The notes beneath the pieces are model-generated. The model saw only the letters and a list, made by a program, of their open reading frames with translations, was not told where the DNA came from and made no database searches. A stretch of DNA of 52,222 nucleotides from Gammaproteobacteria bacterium. GTDB taxonomy: Bacteria; Pseudomonadota; Gammaproteobacteria; Pseudomonadales; Azotimanducaceae. A program made the translations under genes and the position numbers. Positions 11,508-21,327 of the stretch are shown one piece after another. Numbering within the stretch: the first letter of the stretch is position 1; each line of letters begins with the position of its first letter. The stretch is taken from contig DTZW01000358.1 in the NCBI GenBank assembly GCA_012961165.1, positions 21,175 through 73,396 on the forward strand, written 5' to 3'.

Positions 11508-12801
11508 AAAGGGAGACCTCAAAACCCTCTTCTTCGGTCCCGGCCAGCCACCCGTCAGCAACCTTCATAGAGATCTGCCAGTCAGGTACCGCAGCTATCG
11601 CCACAAGTTCATTCCCGGCGTAGATTAGAGGGATCCGGTCCCTAAGCCAGGAAGGAACACGGCTTTCCTGGAAAATATTCTTAATATCCCGATTCTTCCC
11701 CATTCGGATCTTTTCCTTGCCCGACCGGAAAGCCACCCTATAGCCAGATGACGCACGCAGGCCTCCCCCCTTGATAAAATTGTTGGACACACAACCGCCG
11801 GGGAACTCAAAGTCACCGAGCGAACAACCTACAAACTCCATGGGAGGTAATGGCCGCAAGACATAGACCACATTATCCAAATCGCGAAACTCGAGTTCGC
11901 CAGCCGCCATATCAATTCTATTTTGATTCACAATATTACCTGCCAACTCAAGCAGCATTCTCCCACTGGGCTGCGGCAGGTTCAGATCGTCCAGCCAGTG
12001 GGTCAGAAGCAACACAAGCTCGCCCTGTGGCACCCGCCGCAATAGATTCAATCTCAGGCCATCGGGTGAATGACGAACTTGTTCCAGCTGCCCGCCTAAC
12101 AGTTCTTTCCGCTGACTCCTGGCTAATTGGTCTCGCCCCATTCCTGCGAGCAGCGCTTTTTTAGCACCGGGAAAGCGGCTATCGATCACCGGCATAATAT
12201 TGTGCCGAATATAGTTTCTGTCAGCATCAACTTCAGCGTTCGTCGGGTCTTCGCACCAGGAAAGCTTGCGCTCCCTGGCATATTTTTCGATATCAGTCCG
12301 GGGAATCTCCAGCAGCGGCCTGTGCAACGCGGCCTTGCCGATCGCCCTGGTAACCGGCATTCCTTCTAGCCCAGGCACCCTGCTGCCACGAAACAGCCTG
12401 AACAGGACAGTCTCTACCTGATCGTCCGCGTGGTGAGCGAGCAACAGTAAATCACCTTCGACCAGATACTGTTCAAAGACGTTGTACCTGGCTTCTCTGG
12501 CCCTGGCTTCAAGGCTTCCCTGCGCACTGACCGCGACACTATGACAGCGCACTTCAAGCTGGTATTTCTCACCCAGGGCGATGCAGAACTTTTCGTAGTC
12601 ATCGGATCGGGGATGAAGATGATGATTCACATGCACGGCTGAAACCGGAACGTTCTTAACCTGGCTCACTATATCCAGCAGGACCACCGAATCGACCCCG
12701 CCACTAAGGCCAACGACCAACCGTTTGATTTTCTGGTCTTCGAGATAGCGCAGAAAAGTTTCAGTCAGTACTTTTTCGTGCACGAAACCCACCTCATGCA
12801 T
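11476..12801 (-). CDS. tilS: tRNA(Ile)-lysidine synthase TilS
   Basis: TilS ATP-dependently attaches lysine to C34 of the tRNA-Ile that reads AUA, an essential modification. The PP-loop SGGVDS is at residues 33-38, followed by VHVNHHLHPRSDDYE and the LLLAHHADDQVETVLFRL block. The central substrate-binding and C-terminal TilS domains complete a 441-residue protein of normal length. The ATG at 12801 overlaps the end of dnaE by 8 bp. The last residues (ADRVLTDC) are encoded by diverged units of the 11-bp repeat, so the C-terminus may be variable. accA, usually between tilS and dnaE in Pseudomonas, is missing. Confidence 0.95.
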   Translation of the reverse strand: MHEVGFVHEKVLTETFLRYLEDQKIKRLVVGLSGGVDSVVLLDIVSQVKNVPVSAVHVNHHLHPRSDDYEKFCIALGEKYQLEVRCHSVAVSAQGSLEARAREARYNVFEQYLVEGDLLLLAHHADDQVETVLFRLFRGSRVPGLEGMPVTRAIGKAALHRPLLEIPRTDIEKYARERKLSWCEDPTNAEVDADRNYIRHNIMPVIDSRFPGAKKALLAGMGRDQLARSQRKELLGGQLEQVRHSPDGLRLNLLRRVPQGELVLLLTHWLDDLNLPQPSGRMLLELAGNIVNQNRIDMAAGELEFRDLDNVVYVLRPLPPMEFVGCSLGDFEFPGGCVSNNFIKGGGLRASSGYRVAFRSGKEKIRMGKNRDIKNIFQESRVPSWLRDRIPLIYAGNELVAIAAVPDWQISMKVADGWLAGTEEEGFEVSLSLADRVLTDC

Positions 12802-15800
12802 ACTGCAGGTGAACTTTCTCCGAACCGTAATGTTCCTTCAGGTTCTGGAGCAGGTCGTCATGGGGTATGACTCGCCAGTCATCGCCAAGAATGACATCTC
12901 CCTGCGACACCTTGTTCACAATCTTGATAGCAACAGGACAACCGACCGTGTCTCTTGGACGAAAGGGTTGGAGTATTTCGGCAAGTTCATCAATGAACCC
13001 ATCACACAGGTTACAGGTATCGAGTTCGACCTTCAGCCTGGATACTTTCCTTGCCCTGGTTTCCTCCAGGGTCATCACCTCGGACGCTCGCATCTTCTTG
13101 CCACCTGTAAAATCGTCATCCTCGATGGAACCTCGCACAAATATAATCTCGTCCTTTTTCAGCTTCTCCCTGACCTGGTCGTACAACTCACCGAATATCT
13201 GAACTTCAAGACGGCCGGTTTTATCATCCAGCGTAACGAATGCATTGGTGCCGCCACGCTTGCTTTTCATTGCCCGCATCGCGAACACAAGCCCACCGAC
13301 AGTGACCGCCCTCTGGCCTGTTCGCAGCTTACTCAGCCGCAGGTCAGTAAAGTGCTCAAAGTCTTCTTTGTATCCATCAACCATATGTCCGGTCAGGAAC
13401 AACCCAAGGGAGTCTTTCTCTTTGCCCAGCCGGTCCTTGAAGGACAGGTGGCGTAAATTTTCAATATGGTTGTAGCGTCCTTCTTCGGAATCACTAACCA
13501 GAACTTCGCTGCCAAAGAGATCAGTCAAGCCGCTAAGCTCGTTGCTGGCTTTCTGATCCGCAAGGCCAACGGCTTCGGCCTGGTTCGCCATCAATAACGC
13601 TCGTTTGAAGCCGATGACATCAGGACAATCATCAGGGACCTGAGCCACCAACTGATCCAGTGCACCGCTGCCAATCAGCGCCTCAAGCGCACGTTTATTC
13701 ACTTTTCTCTGGTCAACTTTTTCACAGAACTCAAACAGATCCCCGAAACAACCCTCAGCCTGTCGGTAGGTGACGATGGATTCAATTGGACCTTCACCCA
13801 GGCCTTTGATGGCTCCAAGACCATAAACAATGCTTGATTCAGTGTCCGCAATGAAACGAAACTCACCGCGATTAACATCTGGCGGCTGCAAGCTCAGCTT
13901 CATTTCCCGACATTCTTCAATATTCGTGACGACCTTGTCAGTGTTTTGCATATCGGCCGACAGCACCGCTGCCATAAAGTCAGCGGGAAAGTAGTGTTTC
14001 AACCAAGCGGTCTGATAGGCAATCAGCGCATAGGCAACCGAGTGGGGTTTGTTAAAACCATAACCGGCAAACTTCTCCATCAGGTCAAAGATATGGCCAG
14101 CCTGATTTGCCTCAACCCCGTTGGCGGTAGCACCAGCCAAAAATACCTCCCGCTGCATGGCCATTTCTTCCGGTTTCTTCTTACCCATCGCACGCCGGAG
14201 CAGGTCGGCATCAGCGAGCGTATACCCGGCCAGAATCTGCGCAATCTGCATCACCTGCTCCTGGTACAGCATGACACCAAAGGTGTCTTCCAATACGTGT
14301 TCCAGACTGGGATGAAGAAAGTCGACGTTTTCACGCCCCAGCTTCCTGTTGTTGATGAAATCGTCTGCCAGCTGCATCGGACCCGGTCGGAACAGCGCCA
14401 CCAGCGCCACAATGTCCGCAAAGCGTTCAGGCTTGACCTTTTTCATCAGGTCTTTCATACCCCTTGATTCAAGCTGGAATACAGCCGTCGTCTTTGCCTG
14501 TCGCAGATCTGCGTAAATATTGTCGTCTTCAAGAGGAATGGTTTCGATATCGACCAGGGGCTCACCCAGCGTCTCATTTCGCTGGTTTATGCTTTTTACA
14601 GCATTGGCGATAATTGTCAGGGTGCGCAGCCCAAGGAAATCAAACTTGACCAGCCCGGCCTGCTCAACATCGTTCATGTCGAACTGGGTCATCAGACCAC
14701 CGCCGGTTTCGTCGCAGTAGGTCGGTACAAAATCGGTCAATCGGGTTGGCGCAATAACAACACCGCCGGCATGACGGCCTACATTGCGAGCAAGACCCTC
14801 AAGCTTAAAGGCCATCTCCATGATTTCATCTGCTTCTTCACTGATCCTCACGAACTCTTTTAATAACGGTTCTTCTTCCAGGGCTCGCGTTAACGTCATA
14901 CCTGGCTCGAAAGGGATTAACTTGGACAGCTTGTCCGCGAGCCCGTATGGCTTGCCTTGAACCCGTGCAACGTCTCTGACCACCGCTTTCGCCGCCATGG
15001 TTCCAAAGGTGATGATCTGGGAAACCGCTTGCCGTCCATATCGCTCTGTCACGTGCTGGATGACACGGTCGCGACCATCCATGCAAAAATCGATATCAAA
15101 ATCCGGAAGGGACACCCGTTCGGGATTAAGAAACCGCTCGAAGAGCAAGTCATACTCGAGAGGGTCAACGTCTGTTATTTTTAAGGAATAGGCGACCAGT
15201 GACCCCGCACCAGAACCTCGCCCGGGGCCAACGGGAATATCGTTCTCTTTCGCCCACTGGATGAATTCCATCACGATCAGGAAATAGCCGGGAAACCCCA
15301 TCGAGTTGATAACGCCCAGCTCGAATGCCAGCCGGTCTTCATACTCTTTTCGGCTCTTGGCCGCCGGTACTTCATTCGCCGGGTCGAGTATTTTCTCAAG
15401 CCGCACATTCAACCCCTGGGCTGATACGTCATTGAGAAATGCTTCTGTGGTCATACCTTCAGGTACTGGATATTCGGGCAGGTAATAATCACCCAGGTCC
15501 AGGCTGACATTGCAGCGTTTCGCGATCTCGACCGAATTTTCAAGCGCCTCAGGAATGTCAGCAAACAGCTCAACCATCTCCTGGGCAGTTTTCAGGTATT
15601 GCTGATCGCTATAACGGCGCTCCCGCCTGGGGTCGTCCAGGGTTCTACCATCATGAATACACACCCGAACCTCATGTGCCTCAAACTCCTCTTGAGCGAG
15701 AAAACGCACGTCATTGGTCGCCACAACGGGGCATCCAAGCTCGATGGCCAGATTGACCGCCAGAACGTTGTAATCTTCTTCCGAGCCTCGGCCCGTTCGA

Positions 15801-16309
15801 TGCAACTCGATGTAAAAGGCATCCGGGAATATTTCCTGCCATCTGCCAGCTAGACGTTTTGCCTCCTCGAGATTACCGGCCAGCAATGCCTTGCCGACGT
15901 CCCCCTCGCGCCCGCCCGAGAGTGCAATCAATCCATGGGATTTCTCTGCAATCCAGTTTCGGGTCAGCCCGGCAACACCCATTGATTGGCCTTCGGAATA
16001 GGAACAGGACAGCAGCTCGCAAAGGTTTCGGTAACCTTTATCATTCCTGACGACCAGAACCAGGGGCGTCGCTTCTTCATTGGAATTGTCACCAACCACC
16101 CAGATGTCACTGGCAACGATTGGTTTAACACCACCGGATTCGGCGGCGTTGTAGAATTTAACCAGCCCAAAAAGATTGTTACGGTCCGTGACCGCGACCG
16201 CTGGCATTCCCTGGCGAACACATTCCGCTACCAGGGGCTTGATTCGTACCACCCCGTCACTCAGTGAATACTCTGAATGCACGCGAAGATGAACGAATTC
16301 CTGCTTCAT
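12794..16309 (-). CDS. dnaE: DNA polymerase III subunit alpha
   Basis: The replicative polymerase, 1171 residues, close to the E. coli length. The PHP domain begins at once (FVHLRVHSEYSLSDG). The palm carries the catalytic aspartates in PDFDIDF (about 402-408) preceded by GPGRGSGAGSLVAYSL. The finger region follows (RHAGGVVIAPTRLTDFVP, FDFLGLRTLTII), then the helix-hairpin-helix region and an OB domain (VTVGGLVFAMRAMKSKRGG, AFVTLDDKTGRLEVQIFGE). It lacks a separate DnaQ-type insertion, so it is DnaE rather than PolC. It heads the minus-strand series; the 91 bases upstream contain a possible TATAAG but no clear -35. Confidence 0.98.
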   Translation of the reverse strand: MKQEFVHLRVHSEYSLSDGVVRIKPLVAECVRQGMPAVAVTDRNNLFGLVKFYNAAESGGVKPIVASDIWVVGDNSNEEATPLVLVVRNDKGYRNLCELLSCSYSEGQSMGVAGLTRNWIAEKSHGLIALSGGREGDVGKALLAGNLEEAKRLAGRWQEIFPDAFYIELHRTGRGSEEDYNVLAVNLAIELGCPVVATNDVRFLAQEEFEAHEVRVCIHDGRTLDDPRRERRYSDQQYLKTAQEMVELFADIPEALENSVEIAKRCNVSLDLGDYYLPEYPVPEGMTTEAFLNDVSAQGLNVRLEKILDPANEVPAAKSRKEYEDRLAFELGVINSMGFPGYFLIVMEFIQWAKENDIPVGPGRGSGAGSLVAYSLKITDVDPLEYDLLFERFLNPERVSLPDFDIDFCMDGRDRVIQHVTERYGRQAVSQIITFGTMAAKAVVRDVARVQGKPYGLADKLSKLIPFEPGMTLTRALEEEPLLKEFVRISEEADEIMEMAFKLEGLARNVGRHAGGVVIAPTRLTDFVPTYCDETGGGLMTQFDMNDVEQAGLVKFDFLGLRTLTIIANAVKSINQRNETLGEPLVDIETIPLEDDNIYADLRQAKTTAVFQLESRGMKDLMKKVKPERFADIVALVALFRPGPMQLADDFINNRKLGRENVDFLHPSLEHVLEDTFGVMLYQEQVMQIAQILAGYTLADADLLRRAMGKKKPEEMAMQREVFLAGATANGVEANQAGHIFDLMEKFAGYGFNKPHSVAYALIAYQTAWLKHYFPADFMAAVLSADMQNTDKVVTNIEECREMKLSLQPPDVNRGEFRFIADTESSIVYGLGAIKGLGEGPIESIVTYRQAEGCFGDLFEFCEKVDQRKVNKRALEALIGSGALDQLVAQVPDDCPDVIGFKRALLMANQAEAVGLADQKASNELSGLTDLFGSEVLVSDSEEGRYNHIENLRHLSFKDRLGKEKDSLGLFLTGHMVDGYKEDFEHFTDLRLSKLRTGQRAVTVGGLVFAMRAMKSKRGGTNAFVTLDDKTGRLEVQIFGELYDQVREKLKKDEIIFVRGSIEDDDFTGGKKMRASEVMTLEETRARKVSRLKVELDTCNLCDGFIDELAEILQPFRPRDTVGCPVAIKIVNKVSQGDVILGDDWRVIPHDDLLQNLKEHYGSEKVHLQYA

Positions 16310-16400
16310 TGGTAGCTAGATCGACCGGGGAAAGATGACTTCCATGATCTTATACGAAGGCTGATTCCGGCTAAAGAGGCAGCGGTCTAAAAGAGTAGAT

Positions 16401-17642
16401 TTATTCTTCCGCAGCCTTGAGAGTAAATCCCATCCCGGCCTTTTCAGCGAGGCGGGAAATCAACAAACCTCCCATCGCCGAGGCAGGTGTCAGGAACCCT
16501 CCCGCTGATTCAAGATCATCCACAGCCAGGCATACGGCGCTTTCCGCGATCATCTTGCAGGTCGACCCATAGCCAGGATCGCGATCACCCGTTACCACGG
16601 CTGTCAGGTCCTTCTTCGGATCTTCAGGGTTTGACGCCCGCAGTTCAATCTCGAAAAAACCGTTTTCCATGTCCGCCACTGAAGGGCCTTCACCAGGTGC
16701 AGGCACTACCCTGCCGAGCAGCTTTCTTAATGCTTTGATTCCGGTCACCTTGCTCATCAGGCCCGTTCCACCAGCAACCAGAACCGCCTTGGCAAAACCA
16801 GAGGGTCCGTCACCCGTCAGGATCGCTTCGTCATACCTGAAGTGGCTGCCCCAGGGGTAGCCCAGCAGCGCATGGGAACGACGAACAACCCGGGTATTGA
16901 TACCGGCCATCACAAAAGGACCTGTCCACTGCCTGAAGTCCTTGTCATATTCTACTGTCGTCTGGTCCGCACCATCCTCACCACGCGGCATGTTTGGTGG
17001 GTTCAGCGCGTAAGGATCGGCGATGATATCCAGTATTTCCGGATTCGCGCTCGCTTCTTCCATCATATTCATCATGCTGGCGACCGTACCCCCGCTAACA
17101 CCGCCGCTTGAACCAACAACGCGATATTTCACCCGCGGCGCATAAACGCCATGGGCTTTGTGCATCTCACGCTGGACAAAGTAGGTTCCAAGGTCCGAGG
17201 GAATACTATCGAAACCACAGGTATGGACAATTCTCGCACCGCTCGCTTCTGCGGCGACCTGATGAGCCTCGATCATCTGGCGCATCCAGTGCACCTCGCC
17301 CGTCAGGTCACAGTAGTGAGTCCCGAGCTCTGCACAGAGCGCAACCAAAGTCGATCCATAGAGCGCATACGGCCCTACGGTGGTACACACCACCCTGGTG
17401 TCCGACACCAATGTCATAAGCGAGGCTTCATCATTACTATCTGCAATGACCTCTGGCAGCTTCTCCGCCTCTGCTCCCAGGACTTCCCGCTTTACCTCCG
17501 CGAGCTTTGCTGCATTCCTGCCCGCCACCGCCCATTTGATCTCACCGTCTACACCATAGGTTTTGGCCATGTAGGCCATCACAAGTCTTCCGGTAAATCC
17601 CGTCGCGCCCCAGATTACGATGTCATATGTTCTTGTGGTCAC
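16401..17642 (-). CDS. Saccharopine dehydrogenase-like / trans-acting enoyl reductase family protein
   Basis: A soluble NAD(P)-dependent oxidoreductase of 413 residues. It opens with the Rossmann motif IVIWGATGFTGRLV, then WAVAGRNAAKL, VVCTTVGPYALYG and HYCDLTGEVHWMRQMIEAH, which match the family that includes the mycobacterial trans-acting enoyl reductases and distant saccharopine dehydrogenases. CGFDSIPSDLGTYF and SSGGVSGGTVASM are also family blocks. The true substrate is not known and may be a polyketide or lipid. I chose GTG at 17642 because GAGG lies 7 bases upstream; a TTG at 17648 is too close to that site. The gene stands alone. Confidence 0.85.
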   Translation of the reverse strand: MTTRTYDIVIWGATGFTGRLVMAYMAKTYGVDGEIKWAVAGRNAAKLAEVKREVLGAEAEKLPEVIADSNDEASLMTLVSDTRVVCTTVGPYALYGSTLVALCAELGTHYCDLTGEVHWMRQMIEAHQVAAEASGARIVHTCGFDSIPSDLGTYFVQREMHKAHGVYAPRVKYRVVGSSGGVSGGTVASMMNMMEEASANPEILDIIADPYALNPPNMPRGEDGADQTTVEYDKDFRQWTGPFVMAGINTRVVRRSHALLGYPWGSHFRYDEAILTGDGPSGFAKAVLVAGGTGLMSKVTGIKALRKLLGRVVPAPGEGPSVADMENGFFEIELRASNPEDPKKDLTAVVTGDRDPGYGSTCKMIAESAVCLAVDDLESAGGFLTPASAMGGLLISRLAEKAGMGFTLKAAEE

Positions 17643-17754
17643 TTGCAAACCTCATTGGGTAATTTCAACACTCGATACTAGTTCAAAACAGCGTCCCCCG
17701 AGTCCATGATCTGGCTGAAATGCGCGCCCGAAAATAACTGGCCATTACCTGCTT

Positions 17755-17810
17755 CTATATACAAGCGACTATATACAAACGGCTATATACAAACGGCTAT
17801 ATACAAACGG
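17755..17810. repeat. 14-bp tandem repeat, four copies
   Basis: CTATATACAAACGG is repeated exactly at 17769, 17783 and 17797, with a first diverged copy at 17755 (CTATATACAAGCGA). It lies in the 288-bp space (17643-17930) between the reductase gene and the small minus-strand gene. Otherwise that space contains only the hairpin at 17892-17918; no gene is visible. Confidence 0.92.
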
Positions 17811-17891
17811 CCCGCCGACACCATCGAATAGCGTTGGCCTGTCCGATCCGTCGGTCGTCGCTATCCTGCTACGGATGGCACTCGCGACTCG

Positions 17892-17918
17892 TGAATAAGT
17901 GCTGGAAGCACTTATTCA
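17892..17918 (-). terminator. Hairpin downstream of the 98-residue gene
   Basis: A perfect 12-bp stem (TGAATAAGTGCT paired with AGCACTTATTCA) has a 3-base loop and begins 12 bases beyond the stop codon at 17931. There is no clear U-run after it on the minus strand, so it may act as a terminator or as a 3' stabilising structure. Confidence 0.6.
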
Positions 17919-17930
17919 TACCAAAACAGC

Positions 17931-18227
17931 CTATACCCTCGTACCTGTGAAAGTCGCGTCTCCAAAGGCGCCGAGTTTTACATTGCCACCGATTGTGTCG
18001 CCATCAACCGTTGCAGAGACTTCCAGGGTCATCGGCATCGGGGATGTCATCTCGATCTTCCAGGTCAGGTTGTCTCCATCGGCGGTGCCACCATCAAATT
18101 CCTGCGTACCCTGGGCACCTTCCATTTTTCCGGACAAGCTACTGCCATCTGTCTTGAGTGTCATAGTTGCCTGCTGCGCACCCATGGGTGAGTTTATCGT
18201 GCAATTCCAACTTCCGTCTGCGCTCAT
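17931..18227 (-). CDS. Small conserved protein of unknown function
   Basis: A 98-residue protein, predicted soluble, without a signal peptide. The sequence is built of alternating polar and hydrophobic strands with repeated DG and G turns (GSWNCTINSPMGAQQATMTL, SGKMEGAQGTQEFDGGTADG, PMPMTLEVSATVDGDTIGGN), suggesting a small beta-barrel or beta-sandwich. I recognise it as a conserved hypothetical type but know no function. The start is the ATG at 18227, preceded by GGGAGG six bases upstream; the frame continues to an ATG at 18284, which lacks such a site. It is divergent from the gamma-glutamyltransferase-like gene. Confidence 0.75.
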   Translation of the reverse strand: MSADGSWNCTINSPMGAQQATMTLKTDGSSLSGKMEGAQGTQEFDGGTADGDNLTWKIEMTSPMPMTLEVSATVDGDTIGGNVKLGAFGDATFTGTRV

Positions 18228-18356
18228 GTCGAGCCTCCCTTTCTGGATAGATATATCAGTGGATGTAAGCGCATCAAGATACAACGACCGAGTTGTGATG
18301 TCATCCCGATTACAGTAGCTTCAGTAGATTAGTGTGAGTAGCAATAGCAGAGTCAA

Positions 18357-19937
18357 ATGAGTGTCATCACCGAAAACTGGCAGATTCGAAAACCTGCGGT
18401 GAGTTCCGACAAGGGTCTTGTTGCGACGCAACATTACATCGCATCCGATATCGGCGCAGAGGTCCTCCGACAGGGCGGCAATGCCATAGACGCTGCTCTT
18501 GCCGCGGGGTTGGCGCTAGGCACGGTTGAACCCTGGATGACTGGAATTGGCGGCGGCGGTTATATGACGATCTATCTCGCCGCCTCAAAAGAAGTCAAAG
18601 TCATCGAGTTCGGCATGCGCGCGCCCTTCAATGCAAAGACAGAAGATTACCCACTGGCAGGGGAAGGAGAGAATGCGAGTGACGCATTTAACTGGCCACG
18701 GGTTATAGGTGACACCAATATTCATGGCCCACTATCGGTCGCTGTTCCTGGTTATATCAGGGGCATAGCAAAGGCTCTGGCGGAATTTGGCTCCTGGGAC
18801 TGGAAGGACGTTATTGCACCAGCCTGCGAGCAGGCAGATCTCGGCCTGCCCATCGACTGGTACAGCGCCCAAAAAATCAACAGCTGGGCAAGAGGCCTGA
18901 ACACCTATAGCGAAACACGAAAAATCTACCTGGCAGATGGACTTCCGCCTGTGGCAGAAATGGATGGGAGTCTAGGCAGACTGAAATTAGGCAATCTTGC
19001 CAACACTTACCGAACACTGCAGCTGGAAGGACCGGAAACTTACTACACTGGAACCCTCGCGAAATCTATCGCCACCGATCTAAAGGCAGCCGGATCAAGA
19101 ATCACCCTGCGAGACCTTGAGGACTATTCAGTATCTATAACATCACCACTAACAACCTCATACAGGGGAAACAAAATATTCACGCCGGGCGCACTAACGG
19201 CAGGACCGTCGGTTATCCACGCGTTAGATAAACTTGAGGAGATCTACTCGCCTGCAGGCAAACGCCCTGACGCGGAGGCTTACATCAGCTACGCCGACGC
19301 TCTCTTTTCTGCCTATGAGGACCGCCTCGAAAATCTGGGAGAAGGCCCGGACACAAAGGTTCCTGGAAACACCTCTCATCTATGCGTAACAGATTCACAG
19401 GGTAACGTTGTATCCCTGACCCAAACCATTATGTCTGCCTTTGGGTCACGCATCATGCTGCCCGATTCTGGCATCCTGATGAACAACGGCATGATGTGGT
19501 TTGATCCTCGTCCAGGAGGACCCAACTCGGTTCTTGGCGGCCGACGGCCGCTGTGCAATATGTGTCCAGTGATCCTGCAAACCGAGGATGGCTCACATAC
19601 CGCCATTGGCGCCTGTGGTGGACGAAAGATTTTCCCCGCAGTTTTTCAGCTGGCGACCTTCGTCTCGGATTACGACATGACAATCGATGAAGCTGTCCAC
19701 TATCCCAGGCTGGATGTGTCCGGTACCGACCAGGTCACGGTCATGGAGCATGCCGATGAAACAATTGTCAGGAAACTGGCGCATAGATTTCCCGGCCTGG
19801 TTATCAGACCCAATGGCGTAAATCCTAATTTATTTGCCCTGCCGCAGATCATCCGACGGGAAGCTTCAGGGAGAATGACCGGAGGATGCTTCGTACCGTC
19901 ACCCCATGCGAAGGTTTCAGCGTTTGGCGAGACGTAG
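18357..19937 (+). CDS. Gamma-glutamyltransferase family protein
   Basis: An Ntn-hydrolase of 526 residues that would be processed into two subunits. The large-subunit opening ASDIGAEVLRQGGNAIDAAL and TGIGGGGYMTIYL are typical. The predicted cleavage site and nucleophile is the Thr of GNTSHLCVTDSQGN (classical enzymes have NTTH). SRIMLPDSGILMNNGM and the closing block follow. No signal peptide is visible, unlike periplasmic glutathione-degrading GGT, so a cytoplasmic role on another gamma-glutamyl or acyl-amide substrate is likely. The 3' end overlaps the convergent serine hydrolase gene by 21 bp. Confidence 0.9.
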   Translation: MSVITENWQIRKPAVSSDKGLVATQHYIASDIGAEVLRQGGNAIDAALAAGLALGTVEPWMTGIGGGGYMTIYLAASKEVKVIEFGMRAPFNAKTEDYPLAGEGENASDAFNWPRVIGDTNIHGPLSVAVPGYIRGIAKALAEFGSWDWKDVIAPACEQADLGLPIDWYSAQKINSWARGLNTYSETRKIYLADGLPPVAEMDGSLGRLKLGNLANTYRTLQLEGPETYYTGTLAKSIATDLKAAGSRITLRDLEDYSVSITSPLTTSYRGNKIFTPGALTAGPSVIHALDKLEEIYSPAGKRPDAEAYISYADALFSAYEDRLENLGEGPDTKVPGNTSHLCVTDSQGNVVSLTQTIMSAFGSRIMLPDSGILMNNGMMWFDPRPGGPNSVLGGRRPLCNMCPVILQTEDGSHTAIGACGGRKIFPAVFQLATFVSDYDMTIDEAVHYPRLDVSGTDQVTVMEHADETIVRKLAHRFPGLVIRPNGVNPNLFALPQIIRREASGRMTGGCFVPSPHAKVSAFGET

Positions 19938-21065
19938 CGCAATTTTCGTAAGACGGGCAGCGTGGGCAGCAGCAAAATCCAGAACCAGACCGTTCATCCC
20001 CCTTGCCTCTGAATTCGTTAACAGCACCATGCCGATGCCGGTTTCTCGATGAAATACCATGGTGCTACGCATGCCGTTAACGTACCCCCCATGGTGTACA
20101 AAACCTTTCGCGCCACCATAATCAAAGACTCTCCAGCCCAATCCATAGTAGACATTACCGAGCGCTGCCCGATAGGGATAATGAGCCTGGCGCCTGGACG
20201 TCCTGATAACTCCCTGGTGCATTTCATCAAGCATATTCATTGGCAATACTTCAGGGTTGTTGCCTAACTGCGCCAGCAACCATTCACGCATATCAGAAAT
20301 ACTTGCATTTATCCCGGCAGCCGGCGCCACCTTATAGTAGTGCGATGTCGGTTTTACCGAATGCCACCGGGTGCCCGTCCACACATGTGGTCTCGCATGG
20401 TTCGGGTCGTTGACGAAAGATTTGTGACCAAAAGACGCACGGCTCATCGCCAGTGGCTTGAACAGGTTGGCAACAACAAACTCCGGGTATTCGAATTCAG
20501 TTTCCGATTCCACCAGGTCTGCGATCAGACTAAACACAACATTCTGGTAGCCGTAACATTTGCCCGGGGCACACACAAAATCCACTCTATCCAGCCTGTC
20601 GACTATCCTTCGGTAGGACATGTTTTCTTCGATCAGGTTTGTGTATGCATGCGGCATCAATCCGGACGACTGGGACATGAGGTGCTTCAGGCTGATCTGG
20701 CCGCCATAACCCGGCTGTTTGAACTTTACATGTGCCAGATTGGATTTCAGGGGTGCCTGCCAGGTGAGCGGCGTTTCCTTAACCAGGATCGAAGCAGCTG
20801 CGGAAGCAAAAGTTTTGGATAACGATGCTATTCGAAACAGCGTTTCGGTTGTAACCAGCTCAGACTCCCCCTCGTTTCTGACCCCATAGACCTGTTGCAG
20901 GACAACCTTGCCATTCTCAACGATCACCAGGGCGCCGCCAGGAGATTGCTTAACCAGTGGCAGCACATAGTCGGACTCAAATTTCGCCGCAAAGCCATCG
21001 CTGTGCGCCTGGTGTGGCAACAACGCAAAGACCAAAAACAAAAACAAGAGGTGGAGCCACTTCAA
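19917..21065 (-). CDS. Secreted serine hydrolase of the beta-lactamase/AmpC-like family
   Basis: A predicted periplasmic protein of 382 residues. The signal peptide (residues 1-22) ends PHQAHS. The serine motif SxxK is S81-L-S-K84 in FRIASLSKTF, the YxN motif is YQN in KCYGYQNVVFS, and HHGG replaces the KTG box. This pattern is common to class C beta-lactamases, D-aminopeptidases, esterases and EstB-like enzymes; true AmpC enzymes have KTG, so an esterase or peptidase function is more probable than antibiotic resistance. It is convergent with and overlaps the GGT-family gene, and is divergent from the small membrane protein gene at 21202. Confidence 0.88.
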   Translation of the reverse strand: MKWLHLLFLFLVFALLPHQAHSDGFAAKFESDYVLPLVKQSPGGALVIVENGKVVLQQVYGVRNEGESELVTTETLFRIASLSKTFASAAASILVKETPLTWQAPLKSNLAHVKFKQPGYGGQISLKHLMSQSSGLMPHAYTNLIEENMSYRRIVDRLDRVDFVCAPGKCYGYQNVVFSLIADLVESETEFEYPEFVVANLFKPLAMSRASFGHKSFVNDPNHARPHVWTGTRWHSVKPTSHYYKVAPAAGINASISDMREWLLAQLGNNPEVLPMNMLDEMHQGVIRTSRRQAHYPYRAALGNVYYGLGWRVFDYGGAKGFVHHGGYVNGMRSTMVFHRETGIGMVLLTNSEARGMNGLVLDFAAAHAARLTKIALRLAKR

Positions 21066-21201
21066 ACAGCTATTCCGACTAACAACATTTTGACGGTGCA
21101 GAACTTACAAGTTATTGAATCTATTGTAAATTAATATTTACTCTCGATAACAAAAATCACGTTAAACTGGGTCGACAGCAACAACACTGACCTGAAGAAT
21201 T

Positions 21202-21327
21202 ATGGCACTCATCGCATTTGGCATTGGGTTTGGTCTTTTAATTGGCTTTGGCCTCTTTGCACTCCTCATATATCCAGCAATTAAAGAGCGAAGACAAGAA
21301 CAATCTGACCGTCGTGACGAACTGTAA
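21202..21327 (+). CDS. Very small membrane protein (41 residues), unrecognised
   Basis: The frame ATG 21202 to TAA 21327 encodes 41 residues. One hydrophobic glycine-rich helix (residues about 2-25, FGIGFGLLIGFGLFALLIY) is followed by a strongly charged tail (KERRQEQSDRRDEL). GAAG lies a few bases upstream. The composition (single helix, positive-inside cytoplasmic tail) is that of a genuine bitopic small protein rather than a chance frame. I recognise no family. It stands beside the last ccm gene on the opposite strand, so a role in cytochrome biogenesis is possible but unproven. A 15-bp repeat starts at its stop codon. Confidence 0.55.
   Translation: MALIAFGIGFGLLIGFGLFALLIYPAIKERRQEQSDRRDEL

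Noticed and set aside
19917-21065. Antibiotic-resistance beta-lactamase
   Set aside because: SxxK and YxN are present but the KTG box is replaced by HHGG and the genes around are not resistance genes. An esterase or peptidase is more likely.
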